From assembly GCF_003611695.1 (NCBI RefSeq), contig NZ_RAWE01000006.1, forward strand, positions 58,734 to 122,733: a DNA stretch of 64,000 nt. Reading direction: 5' to 3'. Source of the DNA: Corallococcus carmarthensis (GTDB taxonomy: Bacteria; Myxococcota; Myxococcia; Myxococcales; Myxococcaceae). The notes beneath the pieces were generated by a model that did no database searches, was not told the DNA's origin, and saw only the letters and a list, made by a program, of their open reading frames with translations. The number at the start of each line of letters is the position of its first letter. Position 1 is the first letter of the stretch. Below are positions 24,519 through 33,599 of this stretch, piece by piece. Made by a program: the position numbers and the translations under genes.

Positions 24519-25991
24519 CTACTGGTAGCGAGCGACCCAGAGGGTGTCGCCATCCGCGGTTGTCTCAATCCACACCGCTGTTGCATGCCCATTCAGGTCC
24601 ATGGCCCCCGTGATGGCGCCCACGACAGCTCCCGGCGCGGACCGCAGGGGTTCCGGGGGCCGGAAGTTGCCAGGGGCATAGAGGTAGCTCGCCCAGGCCG
24701 TGTGGTCTGACTGTGCCCAGAAGGCGACCTGGTCACCGGCCGGGTCGGAGGCGAGCACTGGATATCCGCCCACCACGGTGCCTCCGAGCCGCGGGTTGTT
24801 CGGATCGACGCTGCGGTCGAAGCGCGGACGGATGTCCCAGGCCTCCTTCGCCGCGATGTACACGCGTCCCTCCGCGGCCCCGGTGAGGGGCGGGGGGTGG
24901 GGGAGGTACAGCCAGCCGGCCAGTGCATCGCCCGTGTTCGTCGCGACGACGATGGACGGGTTGAACATGCCTCCGTAATCGGAGATGTGCGAGTCGATGC
25001 GCTCAGCGGGCTGCCATGTGTTGCTCTCACGGTCGTAGCGGCGTGCGTCGATTCCCTGCATCAGTTTACCGGTCAGCGTCGAGAAGTGCTGTGGCCAGAC
25101 GGCGAGCGCGTTGCCCGACGCGTCCATGGCGATGGCGGGCGTCGTGGCCGCGCCGTAGTTCGTCCGGCTCAGGATCGCATCGCCACACCACTGGAGCTTG
25201 TCGGCGTTGTACGCGCTGCCATGAATGGCCTGGGTCCCGCGGGCGTCCGCCTGCTGCCACAGCACGAGCGCGCTGCCGTTCGCGTCGAGGGCGGCGGCGG
25301 GCCAGAGAGACGGGGTGTCACGCGCCGAGTTGAGGGGCACCGGCGGCTGGATCCACCGGTTGCTGGCCACCGCATAGCGCATGGCCATCACCCGGTGCTC
25401 GGCGGGCTTGCACAGCGTTTTGCAGAGCGTTGTCCAGACGAAGACCGCATCGCCCTTGGGGGACATGGCCAGACGCATGGTGGGGGTGTCGTCAACGGGG
25501 AACGTGAGCTGTAGCGCGAGGCTCCATTGGCCCGTCGCCGCCGAAAAGTGGCTTGCGAAGAAGGTGTCGCCGGCGGGGGTCTGCTGGAGCCAGACAGCGA
25601 GGGCATTTCCCTGCTCATCCGCGGCCAGACTGCTCAGCAGAAGGTTGCCGGGCTGGGATTGGAGCGGCTGCTCGGACGTCCATGTGTCGGACGTGGCGGC
25701 ATAGCGGCTGGCGTAGATCGCCGTGTAGTCGTGGGGCGCGTTCTGGGTCGTGACATGCGCGAAGACTGCGAATGCGCTCCCCGATGGGCCCGCCACCACG
25801 CGCGTGTGCTCCCACGAAAGCGAAGGCCCAGCGGAGAGCCGCTGGGGCTTGCTCCAGTTCATGATGCTCGAAGCCCCTGGGATCGGATTCCGCGGGGAGG
25901 GGGGCGCCCCCAGGGGGCAGGTTGCGCAGCCGAGCTCACACAGGACCAGTCCCATCACAAACAGCGAGACGCAACGGGAATAGAATCTCAT
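24519..25991 (-). CDS. Beta-propeller-like repeat lipoprotein
   Basis: 490 residues from the ATG at 25991; an ATG five codons earlier is possible. The lipobox is VLCELGC. The mature part has about six degenerate repeats of 55-70 residues, each with a strand such as GNALAVWLQQ, GDAVFVWTT, GSALVLWQQ, GNALAVWPQH, GDALAGWLY or GDQVAFWAQ, fitting a propeller. This type is common in myxobacterial outer-membrane lipoproteins of unknown function. No enzymatic motif is seen. Confidence 0.72.
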   Translation of the reverse strand: MRFYSRCVSLFVMGLVLCELGCATCPLGAPPSPRNPIPGASSIMNWSKPQRLSAGPSLSWEHTRVVAGPSGSAFAVFAHVTTQNAPHDYTAIYASRYAATSDTWTSEQPLQSQPGNLLLSSLAADEQGNALAVWLQQTPAGDTFFASHFSAATGQWSLALQLTFPVDDTPTMRLAMSPKGDAVFVWTTLCKTLCKPAEHRVMAMRYAVASNRWIQPPVPLNSARDTPSLWPAAALDANGSALVLWQQADARGTQAIHGSAYNADKLQWCGDAILSRTNYGAATTPAIAMDASGNALAVWPQHFSTLTGKLMQGIDARRYDRESNTWQPAERIDSHISDYGGMFNPSIVVATNTGDALAGWLYLPHPPPLTGAAEGRVYIAAKEAWDIRPRFDRSVDPNNPRLGGTVVGGYPVLASDPAGDQVAFWAQSDHTAWASYLYAPGNFRPPEPLRSAPGAVVGAITGAMDLNGHATAVWIETTADGDTLWVARYQ

Positions 25992-26185
25992 GGAGGTGGC
26001 CAGCACGAGCGATGCGAGGGCACCCCTGTCTGGACAGCGCCTGGATCTATTCCCTGTCCCCTCTGCGGGTCAGTGTCCGCACGTCCCTTCCGCGCGATCA
26101 GAATGCAACGGTCCGGAGACCGGTGGCGCCTTTGGGCGGCTGGGGCTACCGCTCGATCTTCACTTCCTTTGCTCCGCCCGGGGGC

Positions 26186-27925
26186 TCAGCGTGAGCCCTC
26201 CGTGGAATCGCGGTCACGCTGGCGGAGCAGCGCCGCGGCCCGGGTCCGGACGCTGGCCATGGGGTGCTCGCGGGCAGCATCCTCCAGCGAGGGCACCGCG
26301 GCCTCGCCCAGGTCCTTGCGGAGGAAATCCTCGCAGGTGCCGTGGAACCGGTCACTGACGAGGCATTGGATGGCGTTCTGGATGACGGCCGGCGCGTTGC
26401 GGTACGCGGCGTCATTGCGCAGCGCCGCCCGGTAGGCCGCCACGCCATCCACCCAGCGGAGGTTGTCGAAGTCGACGTTCCCCTCCAGGTAGCGGACGTA
26501 GGCGCTCGCAGGGTACTTCGCCGCCAGCTTCTTCAACGCCGCCAGGGCCGCGTCCCGTCGCTGCGCCTTGATCAGCCGATGGACCTCGTCGATGCCCGGG
26601 AGCTGCTCCACGACGGGCTGCCAGGCCGTGGCGCCCGTCGGAGCCTCCGCCCTTGCTTCCTCACCCGCCGGGGCCTTGGGCGACGGGTGCTCCGAGGACA
26701 CCGGCGCCGGGCCCGCGGACCTCGACGCCAATGCCCACCATCCAAGGCCCACCGCGGCCAGGGAGAGCACCGCCGCGCCTCCCACCACGCGGCGCGAGCG
26801 GCTCCGCGCGGGCGAGGGCGTGATGGGGCCAGACCGGATCGTGGCCTCGGACGCTTCCTTCCTGGCCACGGCCTCCGTCGGAGTCACCGGCAGGGGCTCC
26901 GGAGCGCGGGCTTCGGCCTGAAGGCCCACCGGCGTCGCGCGGGGCTGCGCCCGGGCGTTCCGGGTCGCGAGCACTTCCTCCCTGGGACGTGACGGCGTGG
27001 GCGAGGAGGCGCGCGGCGCCACCGGTGCATCGCCGGCCACGGGCACCACGGGGAACACCGCCGGACCCGACCATGCGCCTTCGAGCGCGCTCAGGAACTC
27101 CGTGGCGGACTGGAAGCGATCCCCCGGGGCCTTCTCCATCGCCTTCGCCAGCGTCGCTTCAAGCTCCGCGGAGAAGCCCGCGTCAGGGGCGGCGTCGCGC
27201 AACCGGGGCGGTGTCACCTCGCGCTGCATGCGCAGCAGCTCCGCGTTGCTGGTGGCGTTGAAGGGCTTCTTCCCGGTGAGCAGCTCGTAGAGCAGCACGC
27301 CGGTGGCGTACAGGTCCGTGGGCGGGCCCACCGGCTCGCCGTGGATCTGCTCCGGGGCCATGTAGGACGGAGTCCCGAGCATCATCCCTGACGTGAGGCC
27401 CGTCACCTCGTCGCGCAGCTTGGCCAGCCCGAAGTCGAGGATGCGCACCTGCTCCCCGAGTCCGACGGCGTGGGTGACGATGATGTTCTCGGGCTTGATG
27501 TCCCGGTGGATGATGCCCTGGTCGTGCGCATGGGCCAGACCCGCGAGCACCTGCCGCACGGCGCTCAGGGCCCGGGCCGGCGGCAGCGGGCCGTCGCGCA
27601 AGAGGCCCCGCAGCGTCTCGCCGGTGACGAAGTCCATCACCATGTATGGCGACTCCTGATCCATGCCGAAGTCGATGACCGACACGCAGCAGGGATGGGT
27701 GAGGCGGCTCATCGCGCGCGCCTCCACCTGGAAGCGCTTGCGGAAGTCGTCATCCCGCGCCGCCCACGCGTGCAGGAACTTGATGGCGACGGACTTGCCC
27801 ACCTCCAGCCGCTCGCCCCGGTACACCATGCCCATGCCACCGGCGGCGAGCCGCTCGATGATGCGGTAGCGCTCCTGCAACACCGAGCCGATGCGAGGAT
27901 CCGTAACGGCCGTGGGCTCATTCAT
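26186..27925 (-). CDS. Eukaryote-like Ser/Thr protein kinase
   Basis: 579 residues from the ATG at 27925. An active kinase domain (about 20-290): Gly-rich loop AAGGMGMVY, Lys49 in VAIKFLH, Asp142 in HRDIKPEN, Asp164 in DFGLAKL, and GTPSYMAPEQ. A Pro/Ala-rich juxtamembrane linker, one transmembrane helix (about 410-430) and an extracytoplasmic helical, TPR-like end (about 470-560, AALAALKKLAAKYPAS) follow. The outer part may sense a protein or ligand. It stands alone. Confidence 0.93.
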   Translation of the reverse strand: MNEPTAVTDPRIGSVLQERYRIIERLAAGGMGMVYRGERLEVGKSVAIKFLHAWAARDDDFRKRFQVEARAMSRLTHPCCVSVIDFGMDQESPYMVMDFVTGETLRGLLRDGPLPPARALSAVRQVLAGLAHAHDQGIIHRDIKPENIIVTHAVGLGEQVRILDFGLAKLRDEVTGLTSGMMLGTPSYMAPEQIHGEPVGPPTDLYATGVLLYELLTGKKPFNATSNAELLRMQREVTPPRLRDAAPDAGFSAELEATLAKAMEKAPGDRFQSATEFLSALEGAWSGPAVFPVVPVAGDAPVAPRASSPTPSRPREEVLATRNARAQPRATPVGLQAEARAPEPLPVTPTEAVARKEASEATIRSGPITPSPARSRSRRVVGGAAVLSLAAVGLGWWALASRSAGPAPVSSEHPSPKAPAGEEARAEAPTGATAWQPVVEQLPGIDEVHRLIKAQRRDAALAALKKLAAKYPASAYVRYLEGNVDFDNLRWVDGVAAYRAALRNDAAYRNAPAVIQNAIQCLVSDRFHGTCEDFLRKDLGEAAVPSLEDAAREHPMASVRTRAAALLRQRDRDSTEGSR

Positions 27926-28026
27926 GGGCGCGCACGATAACAAGTCGAGGCGCGCGACTGCTGCCCACCTGTCGTCGGTTCGTTCACGCACCCGTGGTGG
28001 AACGCCTGGGGGCGGTGCCCGGCCGC

Positions 28027-28983
28027 TCACGCCGCCCGCAGGAAGCGGGCCTTGTTGCGCTCCAGCCACTGGGCCAGCGACTGCGCCTGGGGGTTCAGCT
28101 CCCGCGTGAGCACCGGATCCCTGGCGGCGCAGTACTCCGTGGCGAAGTCCCGCATGAAATGGAACATGTTCGCCAGCTCCGCGGCGCCGGGGAAGTTGAA
28201 CGTCCGGTACACCTCCGGCGACATCGAGTGATAGACGACCTCCTGCCCGAGCACGTGCTTCAGCGTGCTCGCGATCTCCGCGCCCGTCAGGTGCTCGCTG
28301 GCCAGGCCCACCGTCCTGCCCACCCCCTCCGGCCCCCGCTGGAAGATGCCGTGGAGACAGCCGCCCAGGTCCTCCGCGGCCAGGCCCGGCAGCTTCTGGT
28401 CCTCCGTGGGCAACACGAAGTCGAGCGCGCCGTCCGCGTTGCGTTTCGACCCCATCCCGAACAACAGCAGGGTCTCCCAGGGCAGCGACGTGCGCACGAA
28501 CGTCACCGGCACGCCCAGGTCGGTGAAGGCGGCGTCGCTCTCGCCCTTCACGTCGAACTGCGGGACCTTGTACTTCCCCTTGAGCGTGGGCATCCGCCCA
28601 TCCCCGGGCGGCATGAAGCGCCGGGTGTCCTCCTGGGTGGACCAGAGGACGTGCGCCACGCCCGCTTCCTTCGCGGCGTGCGCCATCGCGCGCGCCTGCG
28701 TCAGCTCCCGCTCCGGCGCGGACTGTTCCCAGGAGCTCGTGACACAGAAGGCGCCGTGCGCCCCCGTGAACGCCGCGCTCAGGCTCCTGGGGTCGTTCAC
28801 GTCCGCCGCGACGACCTCCGCGCCCAGCTTCGCCAGCTTGCGCGCCAGCTCCGAGCCCGGCTTGCGCGTGAGCGCGCGCACCGTGAACCCACTCTTCGGG
28901 TCCGCGAGGATGGCTCTCGCGAGCCCGCCTCCTTCCTCTCCCGTTGCTCCCACCACCGCGATGATCTTCTTGCTCATGGTCAT
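28027..28983 (-). CDS. NmrA-like NAD(P)-binding protein
   Basis: 318 residues. The N-terminal Rossmann motif is VVGATGEEGGGLARAIL, followed by an NmrA/HSCARG-type atypical SDR fold with RALTRKPGSELARKLA. Members act as redox sensors or as NAD(P)-dependent isomerases/reductases. The ATG at 28983 overlaps the stop of the SET-domain gene (ATGA), which favours this start; a second ATG two codons later has a better-spaced GAGG site. The genes are probably translated together. Confidence 0.85.
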   Translation of the reverse strand: MTMSKKIIAVVGATGEEGGGLARAILADPKSGFTVRALTRKPGSELARKLAKLGAEVVAADVNDPRSLSAAFTGAHGAFCVTSSWEQSAPERELTQARAMAHAAKEAGVAHVLWSTQEDTRRFMPPGDGRMPTLKGKYKVPQFDVKGESDAAFTDLGVPVTFVRTSLPWETLLLFGMGSKRNADGALDFVLPTEDQKLPGLAAEDLGGCLHGIFQRGPEGVGRTVGLASEHLTGAEIASTLKHVLGQEVVYHSMSPEVYRTFNFPGAAELANMFHFMRDFATEYCAARDPVLTRELNPQAQSLAQWLERNKARFLRAA

Positions 28984-30260
28984 GTCCTCTCGTCCCGGGC
29001 GCTGCTGGATGCTCCGAAGGTGCGCGCGAGGCCCGCATACGCGTGGAGCAGCCGCTTCTCCCCACGCCGCAACAGCACGCAGTTGCGCTCGTTGCGCGAC
29101 AGGTCCGCTTCGCGCAGCAGCCGCTCGTCCTCCTCCAACGTCGTGTCGAAGCCCGCGAGCCGCGCCTCGCAGAGGTCACTCAGCTGCTGGAGGACCCGTC
29201 CTTCCGTCCGTGCGCTCAGCGGGGACACCGGGCCCAGCCCCTGCTCCTCACGGGCCTCGGCCGTGAGCCGGGCCAGCTCCTCCGTGTCCGCGCAGGCCAC
29301 GCGCAGGAAGGAGAACATCGCCACCGTCGACGAATGGCCGTAGTGCAGGGGCACCTCGAAGCGGCGCCGTGACGCCGGGGTCGGAAGCGAGAGCAGCTCC
29401 CGCTTCCGCGCCGCTTGGGGCACGTCCTCCGGGATGCCCAGGTAGAGCACCAGCGTGTCGTCCGGGTTGTCCTCGGGCACGAACCCGTAGTTCAGCAGGA
29501 ACCGGTAGCCAGGCTTGATGCCGTAGCTGATGTGCAGCTCCTCGCCCGCGGCCACGGGCTCCCGGGCCCTCAGCAGGAAGTCCCCGTCCTCCGTGTTCCC
29601 CCACACGACCCTGGGCGACGCGCGGTGGTTGAGCATGTCCGCCACGGGGACGACACACCGGATCAGCCGCCCCTCCACCGTCAGGCCGAAGGTGCGGCTG
29701 ATCAACACGTGCTGCGCCCACAGGAACGCGTCGGGCGTGAAGCGCGTGAAGCCAGGCACGCTCGCGGCCAGCTCCGCGTACCGGGTCAGCATGAGCTCCT
29801 TCCACCGCGCGACCTCGCGCAGCGTGGACGAGCCCTTCAACAGCGACAGCTCGCGCGCATCGAAGAACAGCGGCAGGTGCGGGAAGGCGCGCGGCAGCAC
29901 GTCCAGATAGGGCTTCCAGGCGGAGTCCTCCCGCTCGCGCTCCTGGAGGAGGAAGGCCGCCAGATAGGACTCCTCGCTCGTGTCGGGCGCATGGGCCTCG
30001 ATGAGCCGTCCCACTTCGGATGCGCGGGCCACGTCGAGCGTCACCAGACACGCTCGCGGCACCTGGAGCACCACCTCACCGGGCGCGATGTCGGCCTTCG
30101 CGAAGACGCCGCGCTCATCTCCTTCCAGATGCCCCACCCACAGCTTCGGGAAGCTCGCGCCCGCCTGCCTGCTCCAGCTGAGCGCGAGGTGCTCCTTCAG
30201 CGGGTGCTCCTCGTCGAGGGTGTCCGGCTCTTCGTCGTGCGCGCTCATGGGCTCCGCCAT
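28980..30260 (-). CDS. SET-domain lysine methyltransferase-like protein (SETD3/RLSMT type)
   Basis: 426 residues. A split SET domain (about 35-265): a GDERGVFAKADIAPGEVVL start, the core motif VADMLNHRASP and the closing GEELHISYG, with the substrate-binding-type C-terminal domain of Rubisco-LSMT/SETD3 proteins (about 270-420). In eukaryotes these enzymes methylate Rubisco, actin or other proteins. Such full-length proteins are uncommon in bacteria; a eukaryotic origin is possible. ATGs at 30260 and 30248 both fit. Substrate unknown. Confidence 0.82.
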   Translation of the reverse strand: MAEPMSAHDEEPDTLDEEHPLKEHLALSWSRQAGASFPKLWVGHLEGDERGVFAKADIAPGEVVLQVPRACLVTLDVARASEVGRLIEAHAPDTSEESYLAAFLLQEREREDSAWKPYLDVLPRAFPHLPLFFDARELSLLKGSSTLREVARWKELMLTRYAELAASVPGFTRFTPDAFLWAQHVLISRTFGLTVEGRLIRCVVPVADMLNHRASPRVVWGNTEDGDFLLRAREPVAAGEELHISYGIKPGYRFLLNYGFVPEDNPDDTLVLYLGIPEDVPQAARKRELLSLPTPASRRRFEVPLHYGHSSTVAMFSFLRVACADTEELARLTAEAREEQGLGPVSPLSARTEGRVLQQLSDLCEARLAGFDTTLEEDERLLREADLSRNERNCVLLRRGEKRLLHAYAGLARTFGASSSARDERT

Positions 30261-30410
30261 GCGTCGGGGGTGGTCCTCATGAAGACGTCCGACCGCGCGC
30301 GTTGTGATTTGCCTCTATTTCGGTGTCGGCAGTTATTGAGCGAGTAAGAGGTTTTTCACAAAGACCGCGCTGCACCGTTTCCAGGGGCACTTTTTTGGGC
30401 ACTGGATACT

Positions 30411-30950
30411 GTGAAAACAACTTCGACGCTCTCGCCCTTCTGGCGGGTCTGGCAGCAGCACAAGGAACATCTGTTCCAGCAGGCTCTTCGGCTGATGGGA
30501 GGGAACGTCGCGGATGCGGAGGACGCGGTGAACACCGCGATGCTCCGCGCGTTCCAGAAGTACGCGTCGCCTCCCGGGAGGATCCTCAACGAGCGGGCCT
30601 GGCTGAGCCGCATCCTCCACAACATCTGCATGGACATCCATCGCGAGCGGCAGCGCCGGGGCGAAGCCGAGGGGCGGATGGACGACCTGGAGCCCGTGGA
30701 GCCGGAGTCCCACGAGCCACTGCCCGACGCGGGATTGCTCCATCGTGAGGACGCCGAGGCGGTCCGCAGGTGCATCCAGGCGCTGCCACCCAACCTGAAA
30801 GGTCCCCTAGTGATGCGCTACCTTCAGGATATGTCCTATGCCGACATCGCCGCGCAGCTGAGATTGACTCACTGCAACGTGCGCAAACGCATCCAACTTG
30901 CGTACGGCATCCTCCGCGCCACCTTGCCCCAGGCCCTCCACTCCCGCTGA
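30411..30950 (+). CDS. ECF-type RNA polymerase sigma factor
   Basis: 179 residues from a GTG. Sigma region 2 (about 15-85: HLFQQALRLMGGNVADAEDAVN, NERAWLSRILHNICMDIHR) and region 4 (about 118-172: IQALPPNLKGPLVMRYLQDMSYADIAAQL with a helix-turn-helix). Region 3 is absent, as in extracytoplasmic-function sigma factors. No adjacent anti-sigma gene is seen. Its target promoters are unknown. Confidence 0.9.
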   Translation: MKTTSTLSPFWRVWQQHKEHLFQQALRLMGGNVADAEDAVNTAMLRAFQKYASPPGRILNERAWLSRILHNICMDIHRERQRRGEAEGRMDDLEPVEPESHEPLPDAGLLHREDAEAVRRCIQALPPNLKGPLVMRYLQDMSYADIAAQLRLTHCNVRKRIQLAYGILRATLPQALHSR

Positions 30951-30961
30951 GTGGAGGGCCT
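30931..30961. terminator. Perfect 12-bp hairpin at the sigma factor stop
   Basis: AGGCCCTCCACT and AGTGGAGGGCCT are perfectly complementary around a 7-base loop and include the stop codon. It lies between the convergent sigma factor and phaC genes and probably terminates both; no long T-tract. Confidence 0.65.
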
Positions 30962-31002
30962 GCTGTCGTGCATGCAGGGCGGCGGGGGCGTGCCCCCGCC
31001 GC

Positions 31003-32643
31003 TCACTCCGGAAGGAGGCGCGGCCGGACGTAGCGGCCCGGCGCCGGTTCCAGGCAAGGCAGCGCTCCTTCGCCGGGGATGCGTGCTGGGACGCGGTCCG
31101 TGGAGCGCTCGGACTGCCAGGCCTCCCAGTCCGCCCACCACGAGCCGGGGCGCTCCAGCGCGCCCGCGAGCCACGCGTCCGCGTCGGGTGCCAGCGGCCC
31201 GGGGCCGGGCACCCAGTGGCGATACCTCCCCGCCGCCGGCGGGTTGATGACGCCCGCGACATGGCCCGAGCCCGCGAGCACGAAGCGCACCGGGCCGGCG
31301 TAGTGCCGCGCGCCCCGGTACACCGAACGGAACGGCGCGATGTGATCCTCCCGGCAGGCCTGGACGTAGAGGGGGATCCGCACCCGGCCCAGGTCCAGCG
31401 GGACTCCTCCGAAGGACACGGCTCCCGGTTGGATCAGGCGGTTGTGCAGGTACAGCTCGCGCAGGTACGTCGCGTGCGCGCGCGCGGGCAGCCGCGTTGG
31501 ATCCGAGCTCCAGGCGAGGAAGTCGCTGGGCGCGGGCTCCCGGCCGAGCAGGTAGTTGTTCACCACGAAGGACCAGACCAGGTCCTTCGCGCGGAGCAGG
31601 TTGAAGGTGGTCATCAGCTCCAGCCCGTCCAGGTAGCCCCGCTGGCGCATGTGGGCTTCCAACCGCTCCAGCTGGGGCGCGTCGATGAAGGCGCCCAGGT
31701 CCCCGGGCTCGCTGAAGTCCACCTGCGTGGTGAGCAGCGTCGCGCTGGACACGCGCGTGTCCGCGCGCGCCGAAAGCCACGCGAGCCCCGCGGCCAGCAG
31801 CGTGCCGCCAATGCAGTAGCCCAGCGCGGAGACCTCCTGCTCGCCGGTGGCGCGGGTGACGGCGTCCAGCGCGGGGAGCAGCCCGTGCAGCAGGTAGTCC
31901 TCCAGCTCCACGTCGGCGTGGCTTTCATCCGGGTTCACCCACGACACGAGGAACACCGTGTGGCCGCGCTCCACGGCCCAGCGGACGAACGAGTTCTCCG
32001 GGCGCAGATCCAGGATGTAGAACTTGTTGATCCACGGGGGCACCACCAGCAGCGGGCGCCGGTGGACGGTGGGCGTGGTGGGCCGGTACTGGAGGAGCTG
32101 GAACAGGCGCTCCTCGTGGATGACGTCGCCCGGGGTGGTGGCCAGGTTCTCTCCCAACCGGAAGGTCCGTGGATCCGTCATCCGGGGGGCGAGCTGTCCC
32201 TGGCCGCGCGCCAGGTCCGCGAGCAGCGCCTCCAGGCCCGTCAGCAGGCTCTTGCCACCGGATTGCCTCGCGGCGCGGAGCACCTCCGGGTTGAGCGCGG
32301 GGAAGTTGGAGGGCGCGAGCGCCTCCGTGAGCTGGCGGGCATAGAAGCGCGCCTGGTGCGCCGTGTGGGGGTCCACGCCCGGGGCTTCCGCCACCAGGCC
32401 GTGCAGCCAGTCCGCGCCGCTCAGGTACGCGCGGCGCACGAAGTCGAAGAAGGGCTGCTCCTGCCAGGCGGGATCGCGGAAGCGGCGATCCGCGTCCGGG
32501 CGGGAGGGGCCTCGTGGGACGCCCAGGCGCGCTGAGCGTTCCCAGAGGCCTGCTCCCGCCGCGAGCATCCGCTGGGGGTCCATCGCCAGCCGGAGGAGGA
32601 CTTCCAGGAAGGCGCGCCGCATGGGCTCCAGGGATGCGTCCAT
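31003..32643 (-). CDS. phaC: Class I-like poly(3-hydroxyalkanoate) synthase
   Basis: 546 residues from the ATG at 32643, with a GAGGAG site. The alpha/beta-hydrolase core holds the PHA-synthase lipase-like box GYCIGG with the catalytic Cys277, the Asp in CREDHIAPF and the His in GSGHVAG. Family marks include PPWINKFYILDL and SWVNPDE. It polymerises 3-hydroxyacyl-CoA into storage polyester at granules. phaB lies 10 bases upstream on the same strand. Confidence 0.95.
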   Translation of the reverse strand: MDASLEPMRRAFLEVLLRLAMDPQRMLAAGAGLWERSARLGVPRGPSRPDADRRFRDPAWQEQPFFDFVRRAYLSGADWLHGLVAEAPGVDPHTAHQARFYARQLTEALAPSNFPALNPEVLRAARQSGGKSLLTGLEALLADLARGQGQLAPRMTDPRTFRLGENLATTPGDVIHEERLFQLLQYRPTTPTVHRRPLLVVPPWINKFYILDLRPENSFVRWAVERGHTVFLVSWVNPDESHADVELEDYLLHGLLPALDAVTRATGEQEVSALGYCIGGTLLAAGLAWLSARADTRVSSATLLTTQVDFSEPGDLGAFIDAPQLERLEAHMRQRGYLDGLELMTTFNLLRAKDLVWSFVVNNYLLGREPAPSDFLAWSSDPTRLPARAHATYLRELYLHNRLIQPGAVSFGGVPLDLGRVRIPLYVQACREDHIAPFRSVYRGARHYAGPVRFVLAGSGHVAGVINPPAAGRYRHWVPGPGPLAPDADAWLAGALERPGSWWADWEAWQSERSTDRVPARIPGEGALPCLEPAPGRYVRPRLLPE

Positions 32644-32653
32644 CGTCCGCTCC

Positions 32654-33379
32654 TCAGTACATGTGCTGCCCACCGTTGACGGTGAGCGTGGAGCCGGTGA
32701 TGAAGCCGGCCCGGTCGGAGGCGAGGAACGTCACGGCCCGGGCAATCTCCTCGCTGCGCCCCAGGCGGCCCACGGGAATGCGGGCGCGGATCTTCACCAG
32801 CTCCTCGGGAGGCACGGCGTGCAGCAGTTCCGTGTCGATGTAGCCCGGCGCGATGAGGTTGGCGGTGACGCCGCGGGACGCGCCCTCGCGCGCCAGGGCC
32901 AGCGTGAAGCCGTGCATGCCCGCCTTGGCCGCCGCGTAGGCCGTCTGGCCCAGCTGGCCCGTCTGCCCGTTGATGGAGCCGATGTTGATGATGCGGCCGA
33001 AGCCGCGATCGCGCATGGGGCCCACCACCCCGACGCACAGGTTGAAGCAGGAGCTGAGGTTGGTCTGGATGACCTCGTTCCACTGGTCATGCGTCATCTT
33101 GTGCAGCATGGCGTCCCGGGTGATGCCGGCGTTGTTCACCAGCACCTCGATGGGGCCCATCGAATCGACGATCTTCTGCACCCCCGCCGCGCACTGCTCG
33201 GCGCTGGCCGCGTCGAAGCGGAACGCCGGGATGCCCGTGCGGCTCGTGAAGGCCTGCGCCGCCTGCTCGTTCGAATTGTAGGTGACCGCCACGCGGTATC
33301 CCTGCTGCCTCAGCGCATCGGCGCTCGCGGCGCCAATGCCGCGCGTTCCTCCCGTCACCACTGCTACGCGTCCGCTCAT
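32654..33379 (-). CDS. phaB: Acetoacetyl-CoA reductase
   Basis: 241 residues, a classical short-chain dehydrogenase: TGGTRGIG cofactor loop, NNAG, and the catalytic Ser-Tyr-Lys set in NIGSINGQTGQLGQTAYAAAK. The segment NGQTGQLGQTAY is typical of PhaB. It reduces acetoacetyl-CoA to (R)-3-hydroxybutyryl-CoA for phaC, which follows 10 bases later. Confidence 0.93.
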   Translation of the reverse strand: MSGRVAVVTGGTRGIGAASADALRQQGYRVAVTYNSNEQAAQAFTSRTGIPAFRFDAASAEQCAAGVQKIVDSMGPIEVLVNNAGITRDAMLHKMTHDQWNEVIQTNLSSCFNLCVGVVGPMRDRGFGRIINIGSINGQTGQLGQTAYAAAKAGMHGFTLALAREGASRGVTANLIAPGYIDTELLHAVPPEELVKIRARIPVGRLGRSEEIARAVTFLASDRAGFITGSTLTVNGGQHMY

Positions 33380-33599
33380 GGTTCTTCCCTCCAGGTTGGG
33401 GGTTGCGCCTGAAGGACGCGGTCGCGCCCCGGGTGTGAATGCCCGGGCCGGGGGACGCGCGGATTCACAGCCACGTGGGCCCGAGCGTCCCTTCAGGGCT
33501 GTCCCGTGGAGGGGGGCGCTGGGAAGGGTGGATTGGGAACCGTCGGCCTCCTCTTCCGCGGGACGGCACCACACGCGCAGCACCCGCGAGAGGACATCC

